From: Ehretia macrophylla
Taxonomy: Eukaryota > Streptophyta > Magnoliopsida > Boraginales > Ehretiaceae
Direction: 5' to 3'
Assembly (NCBI GenBank): GCA_037974665.1
Contig: CM075772.1
Span: 36,743,052-36,807,051, forward strand
Length of the DNA stretch: 64,000 nucleotides
Both the position numbers and the translations under genes were made by a program. This document shows, piece by piece, positions 35,183 to 45,538 of this stretch. Each line of letters opens with the position of its first letter. Position 1 is the first letter of the stretch. The notes beneath the pieces were generated by a model, which was given only the letters and a program-made list of their open reading frames with translations, ran no database searches and was not told the DNA's origin.

Positions 35183-35432
35183 TGTAATATCCCACATCGG
35201 ACGTGGAGTTCTTTGGGCTGCTAGATATAATGGGATGTCTCGTTGTATCGTGCACGCGCGTTTTCCAGGCAGTGGCTGGGAAGCGACAAAACCGTGAGGT
35301 GTATGGGCACCAAAGCGGACAATACGTGCATAGTACGCTTCCAGGTCCGTACGTCATGGCCTCGGTGCATGCTCGTCCCCCATGGGCAGGGTGTATCCTG
35401 CAGGCGTAGGTACGTTGGTTCAGGGCGTTACA
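35183..35432 (+). repeat. 5' LTR of the TRIM
   Basis: 250 bp from TGTAATATCCCACATCGGAC to GGGCGTTACA. Its partner at 39687-39936 has the same length and differs by about twenty substitutions by eye. Confidence 0.9.
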
Positions 35433-35436
35433 AAGG

Positions 35437-35448
35437 TGGTATCAGAGC
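35437..35448 (+). other. First primer-binding site of the chimera
   Basis: TGGTATCAGAGC, here joined on its right to LARD sequence (TTGTTTAGCTCATAAGCC), which matches the LARD at 26138. Confidence 0.9.
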
Positions 35449-36937
35449 TTGTTTAGCTCATAAGCCAGGACAGGGTCCTCGGTCTGGTAGGTAGTGATCC
35501 TTGAATGTGTGCTTGTTAAGTGTGTTTTGAAAGTGTATGCTTGTATGTGAGATTGTGTGTCTTGACCTGAATGTGTACACTTATGTGATATAGTTATGTG
35601 TTATGTGTTAATTGTATGCTAAGTGAAGTAAAGTGTCTAGTTGTACATTGAATTGACCTATTGAATTGGCATCGTGAATCGAATCGACCTCGTGAATTGT
35701 TATTTGCTTGAAGTATTGCTTGTAATGTGTGACTTGGAATGTCTTGAATTGGTTATGTTGTGATTTGAATTGATTATTGATTATGTTGTGCTTGACTTGA
35801 TTGTCGTACTTGAGTGACTTTGTTGAATAAACTGTTTTATAAACTTGCTTGCATAATAGTTTAAGGCATGTGTATAAATGTGATATCCTGGCATTCATAC
35901 ATGTTCCGTGGAAATGGTAAGTAAGTTCTCTTTCTCCCCTGAATAAAGTGGTTCATAGTTGGCCTCTCAAGGTGTATGGGTTGGCAGGAAATGAATGGCA
36001 TTTAATTAGCCTTTATTTGGGAGTTGGTATTTGTCCTTGAAGCACTGTTGCTATCATTCTTCTAAGGCTTTCATTTGTGGTTGTCAATCATAGAAGGAAA
36101 CACTCATTGGGACTTCTATATGAAGGCTCTGGGAACATTCTTTAGGAATTTTCTTACTGGATTTCCTTATTGGCAAGTTTGTACGAAGTTCTCACCTGGC
36201 GAACAGTGAAGAGGCCTTGGAGTTTGGTTTTGTATGTTGTATACCTGCTCGGGAATCTTACTCGGATTTCTCATCTAGTTGGAAAAACTATATTTGTTAT
36301 TTAACTTGACTGTCTTATTAGACACATGATAATTCCACTAGTATTTCCTTAGACCTTCTTCTCAGCATTTGATAGCGATACTCAGAATCTAATTGGTTGT
36401 CCTATGGGGTTATTATTTGGATACCCACTTATTTGATTGGGTTTCTTAGTATTTTCTTCAGCACTCTTAACAGGGAATTCTTCTATGAAATTCATGACTA
36501 GCGGGGTACTTCTTTGGACCTCTGGATGGAACCTTTGTTTGAGCCTTTATTTGGCTTCTTGCTTGGGAATTCTTGGGCAGTAATATTTGAACTTCTACTA
36601 GAGATTCGTGTATGGGGTATTCATTCGGTATTCTTCTTATCATTCATATGTGATGTGAATTTATCTACAGTATCTTTGCTTTAGTCTTTATTGGTATTAT
36701 CTCGGGGCTTTTGGATGGAATTTTATTCTTCTTCGGTATTCGTGTCAACGGGATTCTTGTGCGGTATCTACATTTGGGCCTTTATTCGGCATTACTACTT
36801 GGAATTTCTTCTTAAACTTTCCTATTGGTTATCTTGATTAATATACTTGCTTAGCAACTGATGAAGATTAGTCAGAGTTGGATTTTAGTGGATACAGAGT
36901 TCTATTAGAAGAAGAATTGCATGGACGCAATTGTTTT
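35449..36937 (+). other. LARD internal region inside the chimera, non-coding
   Basis: Homologous by eye to 26138-27841, including TCTGGTAGGTAGTGATCC at the start and the short TTATTGG-type motifs. No coding domain. The small minus-strand frame at 35608-35898 lies in the repeat-rich part and is not a gene. Confidence 0.8.
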
Positions 36938-36950
36938 AAGGGGGGAAGGA
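36938..36950 (+). other. Polypurine tract before the LARD LTR of the chimera
   Basis: AAGGGGGGAAGGA directly before TGTGATAACC. The upstream palindrome (36915-36932) has one arm altered, AATTGCA instead of AATTGCG. Confidence 0.85.
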
Positions 36951-39619
36951 TGTGATAACCCGAACCCGCCATGCATTTAAGGCCATTAAATTGCATTTAA
37001 TTAAGTGTTATCTTAAATGTTAGCATTGAATTATGTGTTTATTTTTGGTTAAACATTTAATTGTAGCTTTTTTTTTCATATTTCTTTTAGAAGTAGTTAA
37101 AATAATACTTGAGTTAATTATTTTAACGGAATATCACAAACTTTTCATATTTATGTTAATCGGTTTTATTTTTCTTGCATCTTAATGCTCGGTTTTGAAT
37201 TAAACAAAAAGTAGCTCTGAGCCAGAGTAAATTTTGAACTATGTTACTTTCCGAAAATTATATTTTCTTAAATTCTTTGAGGTTTAATTGTTATTCTTTT
37301 ATTGTCGCAAAGTGCATAACATATCGAGAGCGATAGTTAGGAAATGATTTCTAGTCCTCAGCAAATAGTGAAAACTAGTATTTAGTGTTTTAATTTTAGT
37401 GTTATAGATGTTGTTGATTAGAAATATAATTTTATTAGTTATTTTAACCTTAAAATGCCTAAAATAAGCTTATTTGATCAATGTTTAAGTGGTTTGACCA
37501 AAGCTTTGACCATTGAGCTTGTCATCTTTTATAATAACACAATATAGCACAAAATAAAAAAAAAGCTGAAAAACAGAATGGCTATGGCCGAAAATAGAAG
37601 GAGAGAAAAAAAAGAAATTTCAACTTTCAAACTTCAAATCTTCGCAGGAGCTTGTGCGGGGTGGTTTCCGAGGCATCCTACGAGGTTTTCCTAGCGTCTA
37701 TGAGCATCTAAGGTGAGGGTTTCATCGTTATTTGCGCATTTGAAAATATTATGTCTAAACTTTAATTTTTATAAATTATGCGTAGATTGTTATTTTATCC
37801 GTTTTGTTGCTTAAAGAATGTTCCTTGTTGATTGTAGAACATGTATTTATAGTTTTTTAGCATTTTCTGCGATTGAATATTGAAATTACAATTTAAATTG
37901 ATAAATGAATAGTAAATTATGAATAGTAAACCCCCGTTTCGATGAAGTTGCTCCATTATGCGTTCTGTTGATTTAGGAAGGTGCTAGATATGCTAGAATT
38001 CCTAAATGTGTGGTTTAATTGGATTGTGTAATGGAAAAACGGAAGAAAATGGCTTAGTGAAAGTTGGGGTCGTTTAGGTCGAGTTTGGTATTTTATTGTT
38101 TTGCGTGATGGCATTGTCTCGGGAGGCCATGGAAGCACTTTTGGTGTGATTATGCCGTTGGTTGGGTGTTTGGTTAGGGTAGCGGAAGTTCAAACGAGCA
38201 AAGAGGGAAATCGGGGCTTTGCGTGAATTCTAGGGTTAAGTAGGGTTTTGGGGTCTTTAGACGTGCCTTATAGTGACCTAGGAGGATTGGTGAAGTCGGT
38301 TTCCAAAGCTCTTGACTCGTTTGAAATTAGTAGCGTTTTGAAAGTTGGGGTCATTTTGTGATTTTGTGTGTTTTCATAGTGTAATTTTGTGTGTTTTCAT
38401 AGTGTAATGCCTATAGATTGCTTAATATTGCTTGTTATGCTTGTTAAAGTTGGTTATGATTGAATTGTATATCAATTGTTGATAATGCTTGTTAGTGTTG
38501 TTCTTGTTACTTTATTGATTTTAAATGCTTGTTATCTCGTTTATTGCTTGTATCTTGTATTGCATTGCATAGTGTCAGGCGCGTGAGTGAAGGGCCTCTC
38601 TCGGTAGCCTCGGGTTGCCAATGTTGGTTGCTCTAGCTCCGTCTCCTATTCCCTTTCTCGCTTGGGTTGCCGCCCAGGGAGTTTTGGGTCGTAGAATTGA
38701 CAGAGTATGTCCGGAGTACTCTAAACGGAAGTTATAAGGTGGGTGAGCCGACGCATCATCATTAAAGTCATCGAAGTCATGATCGGTACATTTCTCGCTC
38801 GAGTGAACCATAGCCTTCAGAGTGTGATATAGCTTTGAATTGTTGTGTTAATGCTTTCATTAACTGGTTATTGTATTGATTGTTTATGTTGAATGCTTGC
38901 TTGTCAATTATATTGCTTAGTTGTACCTATTTGCATTGCACGAACTTCTTTCTCTCCACCTCTATATATGTCTCGCCCTCACTGAGTATACGTGTTGTGT
39001 ATACTCATTCCTCACCACCACATTTCAGGAAATGCCTTGTTAGCTGGAAAGTTCGTGATTACGTGAAAGTTCGTGCTTGAAGGGTTATCTTGCGTGCTAT
39101 GTGGCTTGAGTTGTCAAAGATGCAAAGATGTATGTTCATGTGTTGTATGTATTTATTGTTAAAAGGAATGTAATTTAAATTCAACTAGGTAATTGAGGTA
39201 GAATGAAAAGTTAATTAAGTATCTAGTTAGTATAGTTTAACTTTAATGTATGTTTGTAATGCCCAAAGGAAAAGAGTTATAATGGTATGATAGTCTATTC
39301 TATGTAATGGGTAAGTGTAGTTTAATTGCCTAGCATGAATATTCTTGTCAAATATGAAAAGAGATAGGTTAGCTTTTAAATTGGAAATGTATATTTGGTT
39401 GTGTTCGCTTGTTGAGAAACAAGGCTCGGATGGCCTTGAGGTGTTTGTATGGTTGGACATGGTGCTGGTCCTCTTATATGCTATTACAGGTTTTACATTT
39501 TGTCTAGAAACAAGGGAGACTCCGTCCGTCTTTCCCTAAAAATTTTGCCCGGGTTTGGAATTGGGTTGTGATTAGATTGATTGATAGAACTCCCGGTCTC
39601 GAGAGGGATCGGGGTGTCA
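36951..39619 (+). repeat. LARD LTR inside the chimera
   Basis: 2669 bp, from TGTGATAACCCGAACCCGCC to GGGATCGGGGTGTCA. It belongs to the family of 23343-26123 but is clearly diverged. There is no second LARD LTR in the chimera. Confidence 0.88.
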
Positions 39620-39686
39620 GAGGTGGTATCAGAGCCGACGCGTTCGCATGGCCAGCGAGGACGCTGGGTCCCCAAGGGGGGGCGCG
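39620..39686 (+). other. TRIM internal region with second primer-binding site and polypurine tract
   Basis: Begins GAGGTGGTATCAGAGC (site at 39624-39635), continues through GCCAGCGAGGACGCTGGG and ends with AAGGGGGGGCGCG before the TRIM LTR. This 67-bp stretch is the whole TRIM core. Confidence 0.88.
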
Positions 39687-39936
39687 TGTAATATCCCACA
39701 TCGGACGTGGATGATTCTGGGCTGCTAGATATAATGGAATGTCTCGTTGTATCGTGCTCGCGCGTTTTCCTGGCAGTGGCTGGGAGGCGACAAAACCATG
39801 AGGTATATGGGCACCAAAGCGGAAAATACATGCATAGTGCGCTTCTGGGTCCGTACGCCATGGCCTCGGTGCACGCTCGTCCCCCATGGGTGGGGTGTAT
39901 CCTGCAGGCGTGGGTGCGTTGGTTCGGGGCGTTACA
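39687..39936 (+). repeat. 3' LTR of the TRIM
   Basis: 250 bp, TGTAATATCCCACATCGGAC to GGGCGTTACA, followed by the duplication GAAGA. Confidence 0.9.
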
Positions 39937-39941
39937 GAAGA

Positions 39942-40303
39942 TGCCTCTGGAACTTGTTTTTCTCGATCAATCGAGGCAACAACCACAACGTTAGGCCCCA
40001 AAACATTACGGAGCCCTTCCGAATGACCTACCAGAATATAGTCTACTACACTAGCCAAGAATGAGTGTAGTAGACTATATTCGCCCGTGGAGGTAAGTGG
40101 AGGAAGAATCCAAAAATATAAAGGTATTACAATTAATAGTTGCTCATTCATAAATTCACTCGACCATTTGTTAGGCTTGTTACGCTATACGATAGGAGTC
40201 TAAGGTAAAGTTGAAACAGACACGATCAAGTGAAGTTGACTTCACAAGTGATTCAACATACCATATGAAAATAATAAAGAAGATAAGAGTCTCGCCCAGG
40301 TAA
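39942..40303. other. Mitochondrial-type DNA downstream of rps12
   Basis: Continues the rps12 3' flank once the chimera is removed. It contains the perfect hairpin at 40034-40082 and ends at the next LTR element. A short motif near 40150-40168 (TTCATAAATTCACTCGA) recurs near 49487. Confidence 0.55.
40034..40082. terminator. Perfect 19-bp stem-loop downstream of rps12
   Basis: GAATATAGTCTACTACACT (40034-40052), an 11-base loop, then its exact reverse complement (40064-40082). By position, about 100 bp after the rps12 stop in the original mitochondrial sequence, it could be a 3' end-stabilising hairpin as used by plant mitochondrial mRNAs. The structure is seen; the role is inferred. Confidence 0.6.
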
Positions 40304-42754
40304 TGTCACGCCCTAACACGACCCCTCCTATGATCAGTCAGGACGCAACGGAATTTCGGCAGTATAACGACAGTAAATAGGATACCGAGGCTCTAAACCA
40401 ACCTCATTAAACATCATACATCCAGCAACTCCTTAATTCAAACAACAACATACAACACAATCATAATATACAATAAACCATCCTCGTTATACGCCTCCGT
40501 TCCAACATAACATACAATACTTCAACCTTATCATGCATTTCAAAAATAAGTTGAGACATGTTTACAACTTAACCATAGACAAAAGAAAGCCACTAAGTTA
40601 ACAATTTGGATTATCATCTTCCAACATCTATTACAATAAGAACCACAAAGCATATAAAAGTCTATTAAACTAATACACAAGACATTTAACAACATAAAGT
40701 CATGGATAAGACTCGGGAACATATGACTCGTCCACGTAAAGCACATTTTCCACATTCTCCTCTTCAGGAGGCACATACCCGTAATCCGGCTCTGCAACAC
40801 CTGTAAGCATGCATTAATAGAGAGTGAGCTTATATACATAAGCCCAGTGAGGATCCGATAGATCTCGACAGTATTCACTACGCTCCTTGGATTTAGTCCT
40901 TTGAGCAAGTAAACACACAACAACAATAATAATACTATCATCACATAACAACATAAATAATGCTATCATCACATAACTATATAACCAATCAATAAGGATA
41001 CTCTATTTGGTGTAGCTCCAAACGCCATCACGATCTCAACCGTTCTTCTTATAACTCCCCATTACTCACGCACCCGAGGTACCTCACTAGCCCCTTCCCT
41101 CCATGACATCTCCGTCATGCGAGCTGGGGGTAGCCTATGGCAGTCATGCCGTTATCAACCCGACAGCCCGACGCTGCCCGAGAGGTGGCACACACATACC
41201 AAGACTCCATATTCATCAATCATCATGCAAGCATAAATCAATCAATCAATTGGGAGATCAGCAACAAGAGTGCCCGATTCCCGCATTCAATAATAATCAA
41301 TCAATAACATCAATATAACATCAATATTAAATTAAACAACAAACAACGTAGTTAGATGACAAAGTAGGCCATCTAACCGGACATGCATAATATACATAAT
41401 TAACCCTAAATTACTCAACAACGACTCACCGTTCATCACTCGAACACTACCCAACCATCTAAGGCATCGTTCAAGAAATTAAAGAATGACAATCTAAACT
41501 TCTAAAATTCATAACTTACAATCTACTAATCCAAACATTGCCAAATCAGTTCCTATCACTCACCCATTCAACCTACTACATTAGCCCTCTCGGAAATCCA
41601 CCATAACACCTCCAAATCATGCCCGATAACCCTAAATTCCTAAGATGTCATGGCTGGATTTTCCGGATTTTTACACGAACAATGTAATCGAAAATTCAGC
41701 ATTACAACAGCGCTAACACGTAATTATCAAGTATTTAGAAATCGACGGCAATCGATTTCGATCAACACAACTCAATTAAATCAACTTTGAACATTTTAAT
41801 CAAAATTAAATACCCGAAAAATAAAAATTATGCTACATCCGACAGAAACTCGTAGTATTAGTATATAATGATCCCTAGCATGCAAGGAGCAATAATCTAT
41901 CATCAGATTTCAATTCTAACGGTTCAATCTTCATTTATACGCAAAAACACAAAAATGACATTTTGAGATCTAGAATTTTTCTCTCACCTTTGATGTGTTT
42001 TGATGCAAGAAATGTGTAGAATGGATGCCAAACAATCAATTTCAAGCTTTGAATCACTCAATTCGGCTTTGAAACGCAAAATCTGTGAGAAAAATGCTTT
42101 GAAAATGCCTTATCTTTCGCCTCCAAGGAGCCACGGTTTTGTGTGTGTTTTTGGAGTGTGTTTTGTGTTGTGTGAGTGTGTGTTGATGACATTATATAAT
42201 AAAAAGCTTGGTCAATTAAAAAAATGCAAAGTCAAAGTTAGTTTTAATAGGTATTTTTGTGTTTTTAATGACTTTAATTGCATTTTAGTGCTCACCAAGT
42301 TAAAAATAATTATGCAACCCCCAAAATATCACAAGTGGATTATTTTTAGGTGACAAGAAGTTTTACATTCAAAGAATTCCACCCGAGTCGGCTTAAAACT
42401 CGATTTTCGCAAAAGTCGGTGTAAAAACCCTAATAAATTCTTAAGCCGATTTTAAAACCGTTTTCATCAAACACAGGTCTATTAAAGTCCGTGGACTAGG
42501 TCTAGAAGGGTTAAAAAGACCAGTTTCAAACTTATAGCGGACGTTTTTCGAAAACACTATTCACTAACAATCGACGATAAATTTTCTGACTGCGTTTTTG
42601 ATGAAAATTTCATGAATGCAAATTTAGCACGTATTAGAAGTATTGACATCAAAATTATAACTTTCTAGGTCCTATAGCACATAAACAGGTTATATGCACG
42701 CAAAACGAGACAAAGCACGTAAATCAAGTTAGAGCAGAAAAGTGGGGTTTCACA
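40304..42754 (-). repeat. 3' LTR of the minus-strand LARD-like element
   Basis: 2451 bp, plus-strand ends TGTCACGCCCTAACACG and GTGGGGTTTCACA. Frames at 40540-40944, 41103-41318 and 42000-42353 recur at the same place in the other LTR. Confidence 0.92.
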
Positions 42755-42790
42755 TTCTCCCCTCCTTAAAACAATTGCGTCCGCGCAATT
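42755..42790 (-). other. Polypurine tract and palindrome of the LARD-like element
   Basis: Minus-strand purine run at 42755-42768, then AATTGCGtccgCGCAATT (42773-42790), the same layout as in the gypsy element. Confidence 0.85.
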
Positions 42791-45519
42791 CTCGAACTGA
42801 TAGACAATTAAATCCTCAATCGTTACACTTAATAATACTTCTCTTAGTTCTTATTTATCTCCTAGGCTGACACCTAACCAAAGACCTCAAAAGAACCAAC
42901 TCTGTTGACTGCAAGTTGATGATCATAATTCCAAGACAATCTTCAATTCATAATTCTCTCCTACCTAATATCTTATTGCATATGAAAGAAATTGCAACTC
43001 CAAGTCTTAGCGTGACACCACTAATTATCAATTATCTCCTACTACACAAAAGAGCTCTATGAACACCCCGAGGGTTTAAAAACTCATTTACGATAACATG
43101 AATGATTACTGATCAAGGGAATATCTCAAAAGTGACATTTGTCAGAATATGGCTCTTATGAAATTTACAAGGAATTAAGAATATGGAAAGTCATATTTGA
43201 GCCAACAATCAAGGGAGCAAGAGGTCAAACAAGTTAGAGAATCAAGAGGCTAATAGTTTAATAAGGAAGCATGATAACTAAGATAAGAAATGTCTCAGCA
43301 CCTTTCAGTTAAATAAGTACGAACAAAGGATGATGACGAGTCAACACAGTGCTGAGTATGTTGAACAAAAATTTCTGAACAAGTAGATATTTCAATTCTC
43401 GATGATTGTTCAAAGAACCAACAAGTAAGTTGTACTTGAGGTGAAATAAAATTAAGAGATAAGAGATGATTAATTCAATAGAAAATATGAGTGTCAAGAT
43501 AATGAGTATCTTAGCACGCAATAACCAAAGAAGTATTAATAAGAAGGACAATGCCGAGTATATTGAATGAGCAATTACAAGCAAAGTAATGACTCAAGAT
43601 TTAATAATGAAACAATAGGATTAACAAGGATCAACAAGAATGACAATGATGTACTTAGGTAGGGAGTACATCAAGCAAGTGAAATTCGAATAAGTAAAAT
43701 GGTATACCAAAGGAAAAATTACTTCCAAATAAATAGTAATAGAATGAAATGAAATATTGAAACCAATGGCTGGAGATATAGAATGAAATGTAGAAGTCTC
43801 AAACCTTAACTCCAATAAGCGACATTGCTATAAGAAGCAAATATGAATGTTAAGAATGGAAACAATGTCAAATGAGTATAGGATCCATTAATCCAATAAG
43901 CAAAACTTTCAAGAAACAATTGATATGCTAGAAAAGTGTAACTCTCTCTCAAATAAGTGAGAATAGAGTAAAAGATAATAATAAGACTGATAGAATTATG
44001 AAGTACAAGAAGGGTGTCCCACCTACACACTTAAACACCAACAAATCAAATCCTACAATCTATGTTCCTCCAAAACAAGACACTAAGGAGATCTAGAGAA
44101 CCTAAGGAGACATAACAATCACCAAACAAGATAAATCACTCCAAAATTTTACATTCCGTACTAGACCAATCACTAAACAAGATAAATCACCGATTACCCA
44201 ACAAGATTCACTAGTGAAGACTCCAAAATCTGATAACACAATACAGATTCATATTAACCCATTATAATACAAGCGAATCCTCAATCAATAATTTAGACAG
44301 TCATACCACCTAGAACTCAAAAGCTTGATGTAGGCAAGTAAATGTTCAGCCATCGAAATGCATTCTTATTTCCTCAAATAATTCTATCTCCCAACAATTA
44401 CATCCTCGAATAAAGTAACTTTAGTCAAGAATCACTTTAATTGTCTCCAAGGTTTAACGATCAAAACTCCAAAATATCCATTAATAATATAGCAATCCCA
44501 AATAGTAGACATATTCACATGTTATACCACACGTCATTCCATTCACAAATATACATCACTAATTCCTCAAATAAATTTATTCTAAAATAACATCAAGAAA
44601 GTATAATCTGAGTTCAGACTCCAAAAGTGTCTAATCACAACCTCACAGAAACCTCAACTTATGATTCATCTCCAAGTAATAATAAGTTAAACATGGCAAC
44701 AAAAGTAATTATAATCATCAAGATACATTGCTATTTCCTCGAACAACTTCATTCTCACTAAAGGAACATCAAGATCAATCCACTAAGCCGAAACTAAAAT
44801 CCATAAACATAACAATTAAAATCTAACTGATAAACTTCTAGAATAATAATAATTCAAAATCATGGCCTATCTCTATTTCCGAAAGCTCTTACAACCACCC
44901 TAGACATTAAAAGGTCACTCACGAGTTAAAACATGTATGCAACTATATCATATGAAAGACAAGTATAACGTGATACACAATTATCATACAATGCAACATT
45001 ATCACATAACACACAATTCAACATATAAGAAGCCAACATCACATAAACAGGTTATATCATAGAAGTAAGTTATAAACAATTAAAGTCACATAAGCAACAA
45101 ACTTCACATAAAGCACTTTGATCACGTAACTCACATTGGTCACTTAAAGTATATTGACCACCTAAAGCACGTTGTTTCACATAAGCTAGTTATAAACAAT
45201 TAAAAGCACATAAACAACTAACTTCACACAAGGCACAAAATCACATAAAACACAATTGTCACATAATACACATTAATCACATAATGCACATTAATTACAA
45301 CACATTGAGTACGTATAACACGTTATCACATAAAACATATTGACCACATTAATTCACTTAACACACAAGGCATATTGGTCACATAGAAAGTTAGACACAT
45401 AAGTAAATTAATCACATAAACATATTAACATATGTTTCACTTTTCTTTCACTTAATACATACTTGCATGCTTAGACCACTACCCACATTCCGAGGATACC
45501 CCGGCTGACAGCTAATCAA
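42791..45519 (-). other. Internal region of the LARD-like element, non-coding
   Basis: AT-rich with no retroelement protein domain in six frames. From about 44930 to 45480 the sequence is made of irregular repeats of CACATAA, CACATTG and ATCACATAA. Small minus-strand frames at 43309-44030 are hydrophobic by composition only. Confidence 0.75.
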
Positions 45520-45531
45520 GCTCTGATACCA
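45520..45531 (-). other. Primer-binding site of the LARD-like element
   Basis: The minus strand reads TGGTATCAGAGC, seven bases from the 5' LTR. Confidence 0.92.
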
Positions 45532-45538
45532 CTTAAAC

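Larger units (their letters stand above)
35183..39936 (+). mobile_element. Chimeric retroelement: a LARD embedded in a TRIM at the primer-binding site
   Basis: A perfect 5-bp duplication GAAGA flanks the unit (35178-35182 and 39937-39941). Order: TRIM LTR (35183-35432), primer-binding site, LARD internal region, LARD LTR (36951-39619), a second primer-binding site, the short TRIM internal region, TRIM LTR (39687-39936). Both junctions fall in the shared stretch AGGTGGTATCAGAGC. Removing the LARD part leaves a standard TRIM of about 570 bp. TRIMs are tiny non-coding LTR elements; the motifs CCCACATCGG at the LTR start and GCCAGCGAGGACGCTGGG in the internal part recall the Katydid-type TRIMs (by memory, not searched). 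Confidence 0.9.

Noticed and set aside
39504..40151. 215-codon minus-strand ORF
   Set aside because: It runs across the LARD LTR end, the TRIM and the rps12 flank, a chance frame over element borders.
40540..40944. 134-codon minus-strand ORF, repeated at 45828-46181
   Set aside because: Both copies lie at the same place in the two LTRs of one element and have no domain; their identity reflects LTR identity.
42000..42353. 117-codon plus-strand ORF, repeated at 47237-47590
   Set aside because: Antisense to the element and inside both LTRs; composition is that of AT-rich LTR sequence.
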